Shown in pieces: positions 11,462 through 23,238 of a stretch of 64,000 nucleotides of DNA. Both the position numbers and the translations under genes were made by a program. The notes under the pieces were generated by a model. It had not been told where the DNA came from. It ran no database searches and worked only from the letters and a program-made list of their open reading frames with translations. Each line of letters starts with the position of its first letter. The stretch's first letter is position 1. The DNA is from Tridacna crocea (lineage: Eukaryota; Mollusca; Bivalvia; Cardiida; Cardiidae), in the NCBI GenBank assembly GCA_943736015.1, contig OX031066.1, positions 11,040,245 to 11,104,244 of the forward strand, in the 5' to 3' direction.

Positions 11462-14009
11462 CAAATATCAAATCTTTACACCTTCCAGTTTTGAAGAAGA
11501 ATTTTAAATTTGCCTTCTTTGTCCTATGTTTGAACTTATGGTCACCAGGGCTAGGCCAGTTTTGACCAAAGCAGCAGCCTTGGAACAAGCTTGGTAGAGG
11601 TCCACTCAAAGATGCTACATACCAAATATCAAAGCTCTACACCTTGCTGTTTAGGAGAAAAAGATATTTAAAGTTTTCCTTATTTGTTCCTATATGCCAA
11701 CCTGTGACCTCCGGGCAGGGCCAGTTTTGACTCCAGGGACATCATATGACCTAACTTGGTAGAGGTCCACCAGAAGATTCTGCATACCAAATATCGAAGC
11801 TCTGCATCTTCAAGTTTCAGATAAGAAGATTTGTTAAGTTTTCCTTTGTTGCTATGTTCGAACCTGTGAACCCCGGGAGCATGGCCAATTTTGATCCAAA
11901 GGGCATAGTATGAACAATCTTGGTAGAGGTCCACTAGGAATTGCTACATGCCAAATATTAAAGCTCTATGCCTTCTAGTTTTAGAGAAGAAAAGTTTTAA
12001 AATTTTCTTTCTTTGTTCCTATGTTTGAACTTGTGACCCCCGGACAGGGCCAATTATGACCCCAGGGGCATCATATGAATAAACTTGGTAGATGTCCACT
12101 AGAAAATGCTACATACCAAATATAAAATCTGTAAGCCATCAAGTTTCGGAGAAGAAAATTTTTAGTTTTCCTTCTTTGTTTAGAACTATGTTCGAACTTA
12201 TGACCCCCGGAGCTTGGCCAGGGTTGACCCCAAGGGCATCATATGAACAGACTTGGTACATTTCCACTAGGAAATGCTACATACCAAATATCAAAGCTCT
12301 GCCTTTTAGTTTTCGAGAAGAAGAATATTAAAGTTTTCATTCTTTGTACCTATGTTTGAACATGTAATTCCTTGGGCATCATGTAAACAAACTTGGTAGA
12401 GGCTCACTAAGAGATGCTACATACCAAATATCAGCCCGATACGCCTTCAAGTTTCAGAGGAGAAGATCTTTAAAGTTTTCCTTCTTTGTTCCTATGTTCA
12501 AACTTGTGTCCCCCGGGGCAGGGCCAGTTTTGACCCCAGGGGAATCATATGAATAAACTTGGTCGAGGTCCACTAAAAGATGCTACATACCAAATATCAA
12601 AGCTCTATGCCATCTAGTTTTGGAGAAGAAAAATGTTAAAGTTTTCCTTCTTTGTTCGTGTGTTCGAATTTATGACCCCTGGGGCTGGGCCAGTTTTGAC
12701 CCCAAGGGCATCATATGAACAGACTTGGTACAGGTCAAGTAGGAGATGCTACATACCAAATATCAAAGCTCTGTGCCTTTTAGTTTTTGAGAAGAAGAAT
12801 ATTAAAGTTTTCACTCTTTGTACCAATGATTGAACTTGTAATCCCTGGGGCATCATGCGAACAAACTTGGTAGAGGTTCACTAGGAGATGCTATATACCA
12901 AATATCAGTCCTATAGATACGCCTTCAAGTTTCAGAGGAAAAGATTTTTAGAGTTTTCCTTCTTTGTTCCTATGTTCAAACTTGTGCCCCCCGGGGTGGG
13001 GCCAGTTTTGACCCCAGGGGTATCATCTGAACAAACTAGGTAGAGGTCTACTAGGAGATGCCACAGACCAAAAATCAAAGCTCTATGCTTCCTAGTTTCG
13101 GAGAACATTTTTAATGTATTCCTTCCTTGATTATGCTTGAACTTGTGACCCTCGGGGTGGGGCCAGTTTTGACCTCAGGAGCATCATTTGAAGAAACTTG
13201 GTAGAGGTTCACTAGGAGATGCTACATGACCAAATATCAAAGCTCTACGCTTTCAACCTTTAGAGGAGAAGATTTTTAAAGTTTTCCTTCTTTGTTTCTT
13301 TACTCAAACTTGTGACCCCGGGGTGGGCCCAGTTTTTACCCCAGGGGCATGATTTGAACAAACTTGGTAGAGGTCAACTAGGATATGCCACATACCAAAT
13401 ATCAAAGCTCTACGCCTTTTAGTTTCAGTTTTGTATTTTTTTTTTTTTTTTTTCCTTTTTGTTGTCATGGCAGCCACAGTTTTAGATAGAATTCAATTTT
13501 TTTGAACAATTTTGGTAGAGCTTCACCCAAGGCATTGTCTGCGCATGTCATATTCTTCGTAGATTCGACTGTCTTATATGACGCATCACTAGCCCCGAAA
13601 GCGGGCTGACTGTAATATTACGCTCTATAAAGTAGCAGTGTAGAAAACAGCTTTTATCAATACATTTGAGGAGAAATGAGACCTGCTTTAGCTCCAGATT
13701 TCTCTAAACTGCTGATCATAGCTGAGTGAATTGCATGAGGTAGCGTTTTATTCAGTAAACGTTTATTTTAGTTTGAAATTCAAAGTCACAGTTGTCGCGT
13801 AGGAGAGCGGTTCGGATCCCCAAATTAGATAGATGAGTATTTATAGAATGCCATCTAGCGGGAGATAATGTCACCCAAGGAACATCCCTGCCATGTTTCA
13901 TCAAGATTGGTCCAGTGGTTTAAGAGAAGAAAATGTTTAAAGAAATTGTTGACGGACGACGGGCGATCACAATACCTCACCTTTAGCGCTTTTTGCTAAG
14001 GTGAGCTAA
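11462..14009 (+). mobile_element. Helitron-like element C with ~12-unit tandem core
   Basis: The core (about 11462-13440) consists of roughly 12 diverged units of about 165 bp. Each has CTTGTGACCCCCGG, GGCCAGTTTTGACCCC, then ACTTGGTAGAGGTCCACTAG and a GTTTTCCTTCTTTGTTCC linker. A T-rich joint and GTTGTCATGGCAGCCA follow, then the 3' region ending GGTGAGCTAA. The opening GGGCC stem is absent. It is interrupted by the insert at 13533-13870. Confidence 0.75.
13533..13870. mobile_element. 338-bp element with 10-bp target-site duplication
   Basis: The Helitron-like sequence TCACCCAAGG is present on both sides (13523-13532 and 13871-13880), so this is a precise insertion. The ends are inverted and similar: CATTGTCTGCGC at the left and, read from the right, CATTATCTCCCGC. 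A 9-10-bp duplication and imperfect terminal repeats fit a non-autonomous Mutator-like element. It has no ORF. Confidence 0.7.
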
Positions 14010-14015
14010 AAAAAC

Positions 14016-15451
14016 AACAAGAGGGCCAAGATGGCCCTAGTTCGCTCACCTGAATTTTTGAGAGGACCATAGCCATTTTTTTTTTTTTTTTTTTTTGAGG
14101 TATTGAAACACTGGAAACAAAATCATTATTTTACCTAGCAATTTTCAAAAGGTCACCTGTAAAAGTCCTTTCAAAATCTGACTAGCAGTTTCAGAAAAGA
14201 AGAATTTTTAGGAGTTACTTAATTTTCGTACAGTGCAAGAAGCCCCCATTCACCAGAGCCATGTTTGTTGACCTATCAAAATTTTGCGAACAGTTTTTGA
14301 AAAGGGTTATTTAAGAGACATTTCTGTGAAATTATTTTAAAATCTGACCTGTCATTTCAGATAAGAATAATTTTCAAGAATTTCTTAATGTCAGTAAAAT
14401 GCAAGTAGCCCCCATTCACCAGAACCATGTTTCTTGACAGATCAAAATTTCACCAACAATTTTTGAAAAGGGTCATCAAAGAAACATTGCTGTGAAATTA
14501 TCTGACTAGCCGTTCGAGAGATGAAGAATTTTAAGAATTTCTTCATTTCCCTATAGTGCAAGTAGTCCCATTCACCAGAGCCATTTTTCTTCACGAATCA
14601 AAATTTCACGAACAATTTTTTAAAGGGTCACCAACGGAACATCTCTGTGAAATTATTTCAAAATTTGACCAGCTGTTTGAGAGAAGAAGAATTTTAAAGA
14701 ATTTCTTCATTTCCCTATAGTGCAAGTAGCCCCCATTTACCAGAGCCATGTTTCTTATCGAATCAAAATTTCACGAACAGTTTTTAAAAGGGTCACCCAA
14801 GGAACTGTGAAATTGTTTCAAAATTTGACCAGCCGTTTGAGAGAAAAAAGAATTTTTAAGAATTTCTTCATTTCCCTATACTGCAAGTAGCCCCCATTTA
14901 CCAGAGCCATGTTTCTTGACGAATCAAAATTTCACGAACAGTTTTTTTAAAAGGGTCACCCAAGGAACATCTCTGTGAAATTATTTCAAAATTTGACCAG
15001 CTGTTTGAGAGAAAAAAGAATTTTTGAGAATTTCTTCATTTCTCATGGTATAGTGCAAGTAGCCCCCATTTGCCAGAGGCATGTTTCTTTACGGATAAAA
15101 ATTTTGCGAGCAATTTTTGAAAAGGGTCACACAAGGAACATCTCTGTGAAATTATTTTAAAATCTGGTCAGCGCTTTCAGAGAAGAAGATTTTTAAAGAA
15201 TTTCCTAGAAAATACCATTTGGTTGCCATGGCAACCAGAGTTTTTGACGGAATGAAAGTATGTGAACAAGTTTTAAAGAGAACCTCCCAAGGAACATTCC
15301 AGCCAAGTTAGGTCCAAATTGGCCCAACAGTTTAGAAGGAATTGACGTTTAAAGAAGTGTTGACGATGCACGACGAACGACGCACGGCGGATGACGGATA
15401 CCGGGTGATACTAAAAGCTCCCCTTGAGCACGTTGTACTCAGTTGAGCTAA
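14016..15451 (+). mobile_element. Helitron-like element D, complete
   Basis: Opens ACAAGAGGGCC-AAGAT-GGCCC followed by TAGTTCGCTCACCTGAA. The core is about six units of a different type (CCCATTCACCAGAGCCATG...GAGAAGAAGAATTTT), then GGTTGCCATGGCAACC. The 3' hairpin GAGCAC-GTTGTACTC precedes AGTTGAGCTAA. Confidence 0.8.
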
Positions 15452-15867
15452 AACGTGGGCCATGAATAAGAGCATTTCCCTCCCTCGCAGTGTTGCTTGA
15501 TCAATGATCTCTATCTTGTTCGCAGTTTGAAGCACTTTTTATCTATACAACTGAAGCTAGTATATATAGACACTGTTTTTCCAAGTTGAAAAACAAATTC
15601 ATTTTTCCAGCCATAACTGAAGGCTCTTGTTTTGTCTAAATAACATAAACACCATTTTCAAGACAAAAAAAAATCAAATTTCTACTTATGAAAAATTTTG
15701 TATTATTTTTTTTTCTTTCTATTTTTGAACAAGGTTTTCCTATTGGTAATGACTTATATGAGCAATTTTTTTTTTTTCTTTTTTTTTTCATTATTATTAT
15801 TATTATTTATGAATTTATTTAGGATAACCATGATATATCCTCTTCCTGAGATAGGATCACACTTGAA

Positions 15868-15895
15868 GAAGGCGGTTGTACCGCCGAAAGCTTGT
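15868..15895 (+). repeat. GAAGAAGGC hairpin motif
   Basis: TTGAAGAAGGCGG-TTGTA-CCGCCGAAAG forms a 5-bp stem flanked by GAAGAA and GAAAG. Similar phrases recur in animal genomes in mobile-element contexts. Here it sits in a T-rich stretch with no recognisable ORF. Confidence 0.35.
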
Positions 15896-16283
15896 CTTTA
15901 TTTAATATTTAGAATAAGAAAAATATTCTATGAAGATATAAGATTTATTCCAAAAATTATTTTAATTGACCCTTTCCCAAACAATAACAGATTTTCATGA
16001 TCCTTGGATACTACTTTAGAAAAAAATGTGGGAAAAGGGGAAGTGTTTGTTAGAAGCGATGTCTTCTTTGCGCTCCATGTTTGATTTTTTTTTTTCTACG
16101 CTACAAGATACTCGTATTAGAATTTATATCAATTTTGTATTGTTGTCTGCTATCTCTTCCGGTTTTGACCTGTCCATTATTTTGGCATCTTGTACAGAGT
16201 TAATTATTGAAAAATATCATATCTAATTTCAATTTTGATGACCCTTAACCCTTAAAGCACTGGAACCGACCTAACTTGTTTCT

Positions 16284-16350
16284 GTGGACTGTGTAGATCA
16301 AGATCAGACTGCACAGAGTGTGCAGTCTGATCTTAGATTACACTGTCCAC
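16284..16350. mobile_element. Hairpin element D, copy 1
   Basis: Arms GTGTAGATCAAGATCAGACT and AGTCTGATCTTAGATTACAC fold around GCACAGAGTGTGC, giving about 31-bp arms with few mismatches. Related copy at 44446-44508. Confidence 0.65.
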
Positions 16351-16497
16351 TATTTTGTTACATATTCTTGTAAAAAAAAACTTGGTACAGCACATAGGGT
16401 CCAATTTCAAGTGATTTTGATAGAGGTCTTCATTTAGATTGCTGCAGTTATTTCTTAACCGTGCATGTAAAACCGAAATATTTCTATTTCCAAGACA

Positions 16498-17036
16498 CTA
16501 GATTTTTGGAATTTTTGTAGATTTCATCTTTTTACTTATTTTGGATTTAAATGAACTAATCGAAGTACTATTTCTTATTTCTTGTTCGAGATTATTCCAA
16601 AGACCAATAGAAGAAGGGATACATGACTTTTGCAATAAACTTGTTCGGGCATATAAGTTATCAAAATTTTGGCTGTCTCTAAGCTCATATTGCGATCTAT
16701 TACCAACCAAAGGAGGGACCAGTTCTTCTATGTAATGCGGGACAAGATTATTTGACACTTTGAACATAAAATGTAATTTAAAACATTTTCTTCTGGACTC
16801 TAATGTTTCCCAGCCACATTCTTTGTAAAGTTTTTCTGGGGAAACTGATCTCGTAAGGCCCGTTACAATGCGTGCAGCTTCATTTTGTAATTTTTGAATG
16901 GAATCTGAAGATGTTTTAGAACAACCATCCCAAACTATCGATGCATACTCCAGAATGGGTCTTATATAAGACAGATAAATTTGATTTAAAGCAGCACGAG
17001 TAAGGGTAAACTGAAGTCTACCATGATGTGTATTAT
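16498..17036 (-). pseudogene. 3' fragment of a non-LTR (LINE) reverse transcriptase ORF
   Basis: Read on the minus strand this encodes the C-terminal part of a LINE ORF2 of the Jockey/CR1/RTE-like group. YIRPILEYASIVWDGC, a near-universal block downstream of the RT fingers and palm in these elements, lies at about 16973-16923. LQNEAARIVTGLTRSVSPE follows, then the ELRDSQNF...SCIPSSIGLWNNL ending. The reading frame is open for about 180 codons to a TAG or TAA near 16498. Everything 5' of this is missing, which is the usual 5'-truncated state of LINE copies. No intact RT catalytic motif (YxDD) is in the window. The exact clade cannot be set from this fragment. Confidence 0.8.
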
Positions 17037-17039
17037 TTT

Positions 17040-19200
17040 AGAAGCAGCCTCTCCGCCCTTGTGCCCTCGAACCTGTAAACATACGCCATGTTGCACTTAT
17101 CATATACAAAACCTGTGTATCTATTGTTATGGCTCCAGAGAACAAGAAACCGGGCTGCATAAACAAAAAAAAAAAAACCCTCGCCCTCCTCTCGTCAAGC
17201 TTGCACAGTAAAACAAATTCTCCCAAAATTTCTTCCGACCTGACTAAATTCATTAAAAATGGGAAATCTATTAAGACAGAGGGTGATGCTGCCTATCCTT
17301 TGTCAACTTTGTCAGCTAGGACAGAACAGCATAGTGTTACGATCTTTATCTGTCACTATCTTGCTAAAGCATCCCTTTGTCCCTCGAAACCCTGACTTTT
17401 TTCGCCACAGGTATTTTAGCGTCGGCTAATTTCCTTAAATGATGTCACACAATCAGTGATAATTCTCATTAAATGAATAGTTTTAAAGGTGGCCCTTGAG
17501 ATTTTGGGACGAAATTTTCAAAAAATGCAAAAAGATCATCCTTATACTCCCAGAGCCTTTTAATTTTCATTAATAAAACCCCAGTCGTCGAAAACCATCC
17601 GACAAATAAAGAAATGAGAGATTTACTACGGCCCAGTTTGACACCAACAGGAGACACGTTCTATTTTTAGACGATCAATTCGCTCATTTACATACAGGAA
17701 TACACAGACGAAGTTTTAAACATAGTATCCGAAGAAGACATTATGGAAAATAATTATTACATGTTGGTTATGTAATTGAATTTAAGCGTTATGAGTCACG
17801 TGCCAGTCACTTGATATTCCCAAAATGCTTTATTGACTTTTGGCGAGAAATGTAAAAAATACCGTAAGAGACTACGTAGCCTTTTAAGCAAACACCATCA
17901 AAAAAATCATTTTTGTAACTTTATGAATCTTAAATATTGTTGATTTGTATTATTTTTTTCATATAAATTTCAGTGATATATATATTTTTTAATTTGGTGA
18001 GATATAAAAATTCTAAATACCCACCTTTAGAATAAAGCAGATTTAACTCTTCTTACAGCTGGAGATTATAATTACACATATTATTTTGCAAAAGTTGCAA
18101 TTATGGATGGTAAACCAAAGTTGCAAACAATTTTGAAAATAGTCGATGTTTGCTATTCCAGCATCAGCAATTTTTGTAAGCAAAATCTGCACTGCAGTGT
18201 TCTATTTTTAGCAGTCTGTTTTCAGAATGGCTATGCAGTAGTTCACCACTCCATCATTAGGCCCACATATTTCATAAAATTTAATAGTGTACAACCCAGT
18301 GAATCTGAGATTGAAACCCTGTTAAGATTTGTAATTCTTTCTGAGTAATTAATAATCAAGTCCTGTTTATGTTTTTGAATCAAAATTGTTTTTGTTTCTT
18401 AATACAGCTGTGAAGAAGTTTTTCTTTTTTAATTACTCTGGACATTTTTTGTTATCTGGTGAAAATTAAAGGTAAACTTGTGTGACTTTGCATCATGGGG
18501 TCATAAATTACAAGGCAATCAAAACCCATATAGTCAGATAATGTTTCTTTGAGTCGATAACAATCCTTTCTTATTCTTTTCTTTTATATGCAATTCATAT
18601 CCAAAGTTCTATTTAGAACTTGTTTTCAAAAGAGTAAAGGACACCGTTTTGCCCTTGTCTAATATTAGAAGTCATTCAACAAGGCACTGTTCCTCCCTGC
18701 CCCTTTTGCCTCATCTAGATTAATCACTACATGAAGAGAAAAATTACTTACTTTTACACCTGTATTTTTCTCAAACAATTATTAATTTCTGCAAAATAAT
18801 TATACCATAAGAAAGAGCTTTCAGTTCTCTAAAAACATATTCATTAATATAACTTAACCAAAAATGTGTCAAAATATTATTTCAGTGCTTTTTTATCACT
18901 TTTTTAAGACGGGTTTAAAATCTTCAATACAAATTGGTAAAATCCAATATTCCCGGTGGGTATAATCTGCGAAAGACAATTATCAAATTCAAACAAATCA
19001 AGAAATAATTCATTCCACTTTTAAAGCCAATATTTTGTTTCATAATTAGCATTTATTTGAGCTACATGAAAAAACACAAAAACACATAGAGGTTCTTTTA
19101 TTAGAACACATAATGACACATTTCTATCTTCTTCATTTACCAATATCCACAAATACAATTCCACTGATGTATCAATCAAGATGATTATCTATCTAAAATA
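17040..19200. other. Gene-free stretch, nothing recognised
   Basis: AT-rich sequence without a recognisable family. Open frames of 62-88 codons (for example 17129-17395 and 18103-18348 on +) have no domain, splice context or repeat support that I can see. Confidence 0.5.
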
Positions 19201-19349
19201 GTAGATCAAAATAAATAAACATTTATATATAACATCGGCAAAGAGGTGATTTTGAGTATATGCTGCTGAAAAATTAATATAAATATTTTACAACATACTG
19301 TGAAAAAAAAAACACCTTTTTTCTCAATATTTGGAACAGGGGAAATTGA

Positions 19350-19475
19350 AGGGGGTCGAACCTTTTTTTGCATTTTTTTTTTTTTTTTTTTGGTCGAAAT
19401 AACTAAAATAGGGGTCGAAACTACCAAAGTATCGAACTGACTGGGTGTAGAAATGATCGGGAGTCGAAACAACTG
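19350..19475 (+). repeat. GGTCGAAA motif cluster
   Basis: GGTCGAACC, GGTCGAAATAACT, GGTCGAAACTACC, ATCGAACTGACT and AGTCGAAACAACT occur within 126 bases beside a T-rich tract. Confidence 0.5.
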
Positions 19476-19565
19476 GATACCGTCTGGTAGAGTGCCTGAA
19501 GTTGGGATTAGCTGAACTAAACTTACTCTAAACAATGCAGAAGAGACAACCCTTGTAAATTATGC

Positions 19566-20777
19566 CACAGGAATTTGACATTCTATAACCAAAAAAATGA
19601 TAAGATATGAAAAGAAATCTCCCCTATATAATATAAACACAAGGAATGCAACGTCTCGATTGCCAGCCCCAGCACAACACAGCCTTTCCCACCCAAAATT
19701 ACCCACAAAACAAACTTTGATCATAATTTCCTTTAGCCTAGCGATAGACAACATAAAAATGTACCTGCGACATTCGGCGATTCCTCAGTAGACACCTTTT
19801 AACCGAAGATATTCGTCATGTTTTACAATTTTTTAACAATTTCTAACCGTCGAGGAGGCCATTCGCTGACGTCACGGGATTCCCAGGAAGGGTCAGGAAG
19901 CGTATTTTCGGATTACGTATTAGAATCAAATATCTTTTCTTTAAAAGGGAATACGGTCAAATACTTTTGTTAGTTACTTCTAGAAAAATCTTAAGTATCA
20001 TGTGATGTCCATAAATATATCTTAAGGTAAGACCTGTGTAATGCACTTCCGGTAAACATTGGGCAAAAATTTTAATTGGTTGATAAATAAAGATAAATAA
20101 AGATTTATGCAGGAATAATATTTTTGCACATTTCTAATGGATCATAAATTCCGTTTTTGTCTATCTTGAAACTATCTTTTGATACTTTTGTTTGTTTTCT
20201 AAAAAGGGAGTTAATTATTATCTCTTTTTGAATTGAGAATATAGTGGTTTTAGATTTATAAATGAAAATTCAAAGAAGGAAAAAATGGAAAAAATGAAAA
20301 GGTGAAAGTAGTTCAATAATACTTATCTTTAACGATAGCTAACTTTGCAGGATGATATTTAAGTGGAAATAGCTGTTTTCCATTACACAGGTCTTACCTT
20401 AAAAACGAAAAAAAAAAGTAATACGTAATATATCCGTAAAATTTCGCTTCCTGGCTCTTCCCGTGACGTCAGCGAATGGCCTTCTCGACGGTAAGAAATT
20501 GTCAAAAAATTGTAAAACATGACGGATATCTCCGGTTAAAAGGTGTCTAATGAGGAATCGCCGAATGTCGCAGTTATATTTTTATGTTGTCTTTCGCTAG
20601 GCTAAAAGAAATTATGATAAATGTTTGTTTTGTGGGTAATTTTGGGTGGGAAAGGCTGTCTTGTGCTGGCGCTGGCAATCGAGACGTTGCATTCCTTGTG
20701 TTTATATCATATTAAGGGAGATTTTTTTTTTTTATATTTTATCATTTATTTTGGTTATAGAACGTCAACTTCCTGTG
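19566..20777. mobile_element. 1.2-kb foldback element
   Basis: The left arm (about 19566-20044) and right arm (about 20383-20777) are inverted copies. Matched pairs include GACGTCACGGGATTCCCAGG with its diverged partner near 20453-20475, GGTAAGACCTGTGTAATG (20024) with CATTACACAGGTCTTACC (20382), and outer ends ACAGGAATTTGACATTCTAT with TAGAACGTCAACTTCCTGTG. A spacer of about 340 bp has no ORF of note. Confidence 0.75.
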
Positions 20778-21139
20778 ATTATGCAAATCTTATGCAAGAA
20801 ATCAGTTATCCACTTACAAGACCTAAATTCTTGAACGAAGTTAAGAAGATTTTAGATACATATGGCAGGAAAACACCTTTCACCAATAAGCTTCCGGGAA
20901 AGAAAAAATTTAGATATACTAATTTTGTAGTATGCCATTAAGACATGTAGCAAAGGTCGACCAGCGATTTTCAAGACTATTCAGTCCTATAGTTCAGAAG
21001 GTTTGGCCCTGAGGTTGGGGAGATTCATCCAATGATGTGTCATATAGATCTAGTATACTGTGAGAAAAATATCTACAGTAAAATATGTCGAATCAGAATA
21101 ATAGTTATATGTCTTTAACAGGGATAGTATATAGATCCA

Positions 21140-21300
21140 GGCCCGTAGGAACAGGGGGGGCTAGGGGGGGCTCAGTCCCCCCAATAATTTTGAAAATCAT
21201 AGTAACTAAAATATGAGTTTTTAGTGCAATGCAATTACCACGCAAAAAATCTCAGTATTTCGAAGTTAGCCCCCCCAATCTTGAAATGCTTCCTACGTGG
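21140..21300. repeat. G/C-tract inverted repeat
   Basis: TAGGAACAGGGGGGGCTAGG at the left and CCCCCCAATCTTGAAATGCT then TCCTACG at the right. The ends are imperfectly complementary, suggesting a short terminal-repeat element. Confidence 0.45.
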
Positions 21301-21478
21301 CTGAGATCTATACTAACCCTGGTCTTTAATGACCGGATATGCATAATGCCTTCAAAAACGCAGTTTAAGCCATTAAATTCAAAGTTAATTACCTTATGGC
21401 GAATCTGCAATTGTTATGCAACAAGTGAAAAGGACAATATCAACAGTTACACAAAAAACATAATCTAAGAATAGGGCT

Positions 21479-21588
21479 GAATCTTCTTAATTAGGCAGAA
21501 TCTTCTTCTGTGTGAGCCAAATCTTCTTTGGTCCGAATCTTCTCAACTTTTTGCTTTTGGCCGAATCTTCTTGGGTCCGAATCTTGCT
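21479..21588 (+). repeat. CGAATCTTCTT motif cluster
   Basis: Variants of GAATCTTCTT occur six times at irregular spacing. Two more lie next to the foldback element (21726, 21888). Confidence 0.55.
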
Positions 21589-21734
21589 CCACACATCGGC
21601 GTAACCTATGCATGCCTCGGCAATTTGTTAAATCAGCCCCTATATGCTTGGCTAACAGCTTCGATGAAAGCCCTACTTTTCCAAGGTATACGGGGATGGG
21701 TGTTGCATCGAAGCAGATAGTGGGTAGAATCTTC

Positions 21735-21893
21735 GAACACAGCAATTTGACATTCTAGTAACCAAAATAAATGATCATATATGAAAAAAAAAATCTCCCC
21801 CATATAATTATATACGGGAGATTTTTTTTGATACATATTTGATCATTTATTTTTGGTTATATAATAGAATGTCAAATTCCTGTTCTTCGAATC
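21735..21893. mobile_element. Short foldback sharing the ends of the 1.2-kb element
   Basis: About 160 bp. Left GCAATTTGACATTCTAGTAA ... AAAATCTCCC, right GGGAGATTTTTT ... TAGAATGTCAAATTCCTG. The terminal ~60 bp equal those of the 19.6-20.8 kb element, so it looks like an internally deleted relative. Confidence 0.72.
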
Positions 21894-21899
21894 TTCTTC

Positions 21900-22940
21900 C
21901 CAGCAGACGAACGTTTCTTTACGGCGCATATAATAATTACACAATTGTAAAACATACAATTAAAGTATCGGTAAGTTGTTTTCTTATGTCAATCAAATAT
22001 GTGACGCATAATCCTCGTGCTTGATTTTCGTTTACTTTCTATCCCTGCAAGATATAAGATGGTATCACCATGCAAATACTTAAAAGCTACGAGGTACTTG
22101 GATTTGCAACAAATTTGAGATATGCAACTAGTTTTCGTGTATTTTGTCATGAAAGCATTTCTTAATTGAATAATTCATGTACTTTTTGATTGTCTCCTCT
22201 GGGTACAGGGACGATCAAGATATCGTTTACTTGGTTCGGATAAAATCCTTACTTACTTTGGCAAACATTTTTGACTTATATGTTGAAAAGGAAACATTTA
22301 CTTTCCATAAGATAAACAAGAGGAGGGAGCATGTTCTTGTTTTATTATATTTTCATTGGATACATCCTTATTTCTTATTCTTAAACAACAATTAGCACAT
22401 AATTAAGAATATCTTATAACAGGTTGTAAATTAGTTTTATAAGCACAAATAGATATCTTAGTTTGTAAAACCATCTTTTAAAAGTTCAAAATTAGAACTA
22501 ACCAGCAATAAAACCAAAACTGAATATTTTATCATCAAATTTTATCTGTTTCTTATAATATAGCAAACTTAATACTAACTCTTTTAAGCGAATTGAATAT
22601 TAATCATACAATACAACGACTTATATCACTTATTTGTCAATACATGTTTTTTACTTAGTGCCTTGCAGTGGGTATTCTTTTAACAGGTTTTCTTTTAGAC
22701 ATCTCCAACCAAAGGGAGAGTGCTCCCAGAGAGGGAGGGACATACTAAGAAAGAAGAAGAAGACAAAACCAGTTGAAAGTTCCGGACAGATTTTGTGCAC
22801 AAGTTTGAATCCTCATAATTCCGCAAATAGAGCACAAAGCTAGGATTTAAACATATCTGTTGCTTACAAGTGTGTTTAATAATCCTTCGTTTGAAATAAA
22901 TGTCCAAATATGAAAAAAAATCGCCGTAGCCTCTCATTAT
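21900..22940. other. Gene-free stretch, nothing recognised
   Basis: AT-rich; short open frames only. No repeat shared with the rest of the window was found by eye. Confidence 0.45.
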
Positions 22941-22947
22941 TGAGACT

Positions 22948-23238
22948 ACTTCAGTCTGAAGGTCTGCTCCGATGCTATTTTTGTTACTGGTCTGCGAATA
23001 TGGAATCTTTGATCATAGAAGTCATATGATATACAAACGTGAACATTTCACTAATTCAACATTTAAACACAATTTGAAACAATACATTATGAATCTCAAT
23101 TGACAATTGTCCATATCAATCTTCTTGAAATGACATTCGGTTACGTAACAGTTTTAAAGGAAATTTTACTGCGTTATATCACCCCATCCGCAAAGACCAG
23201 TAACAAAAATAGCATCGGAGCAGACCTTCAGACTGAAG
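22948..23238. mobile_element. Foldback element E, long copy
   Basis: Left arm CTTCAGTCTGAAGGTCTGCT...GTTACTGGTC, right arm GACCAGTAAC...AGCAGACCTTCAGACTGAAG. The ~47-bp arms are nearly perfect, with about 190 bp between them. Confidence 0.75.

Noticed and set aside
11462-13440. Regular ~165-bp repeats that could suggest a CRISPR-like or satellite array.
   Set aside because: Units are contiguous and diverged, with no unique spacers. They form the core of a mobile element in an animal genome.
15868-15895. Penelope-like element or ribozyme at the GAAGAAGGC hairpin.
   Set aside because: No GIY-YIG or RT frame is nearby, and no hammerhead core (CTGATGA with GAAAC at the right spacing) was found.
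20621-20941. 106-codon open frame at the end of the large foldback.
   Set aside because: Most of it is foldback arm sequence; no domain is seen.
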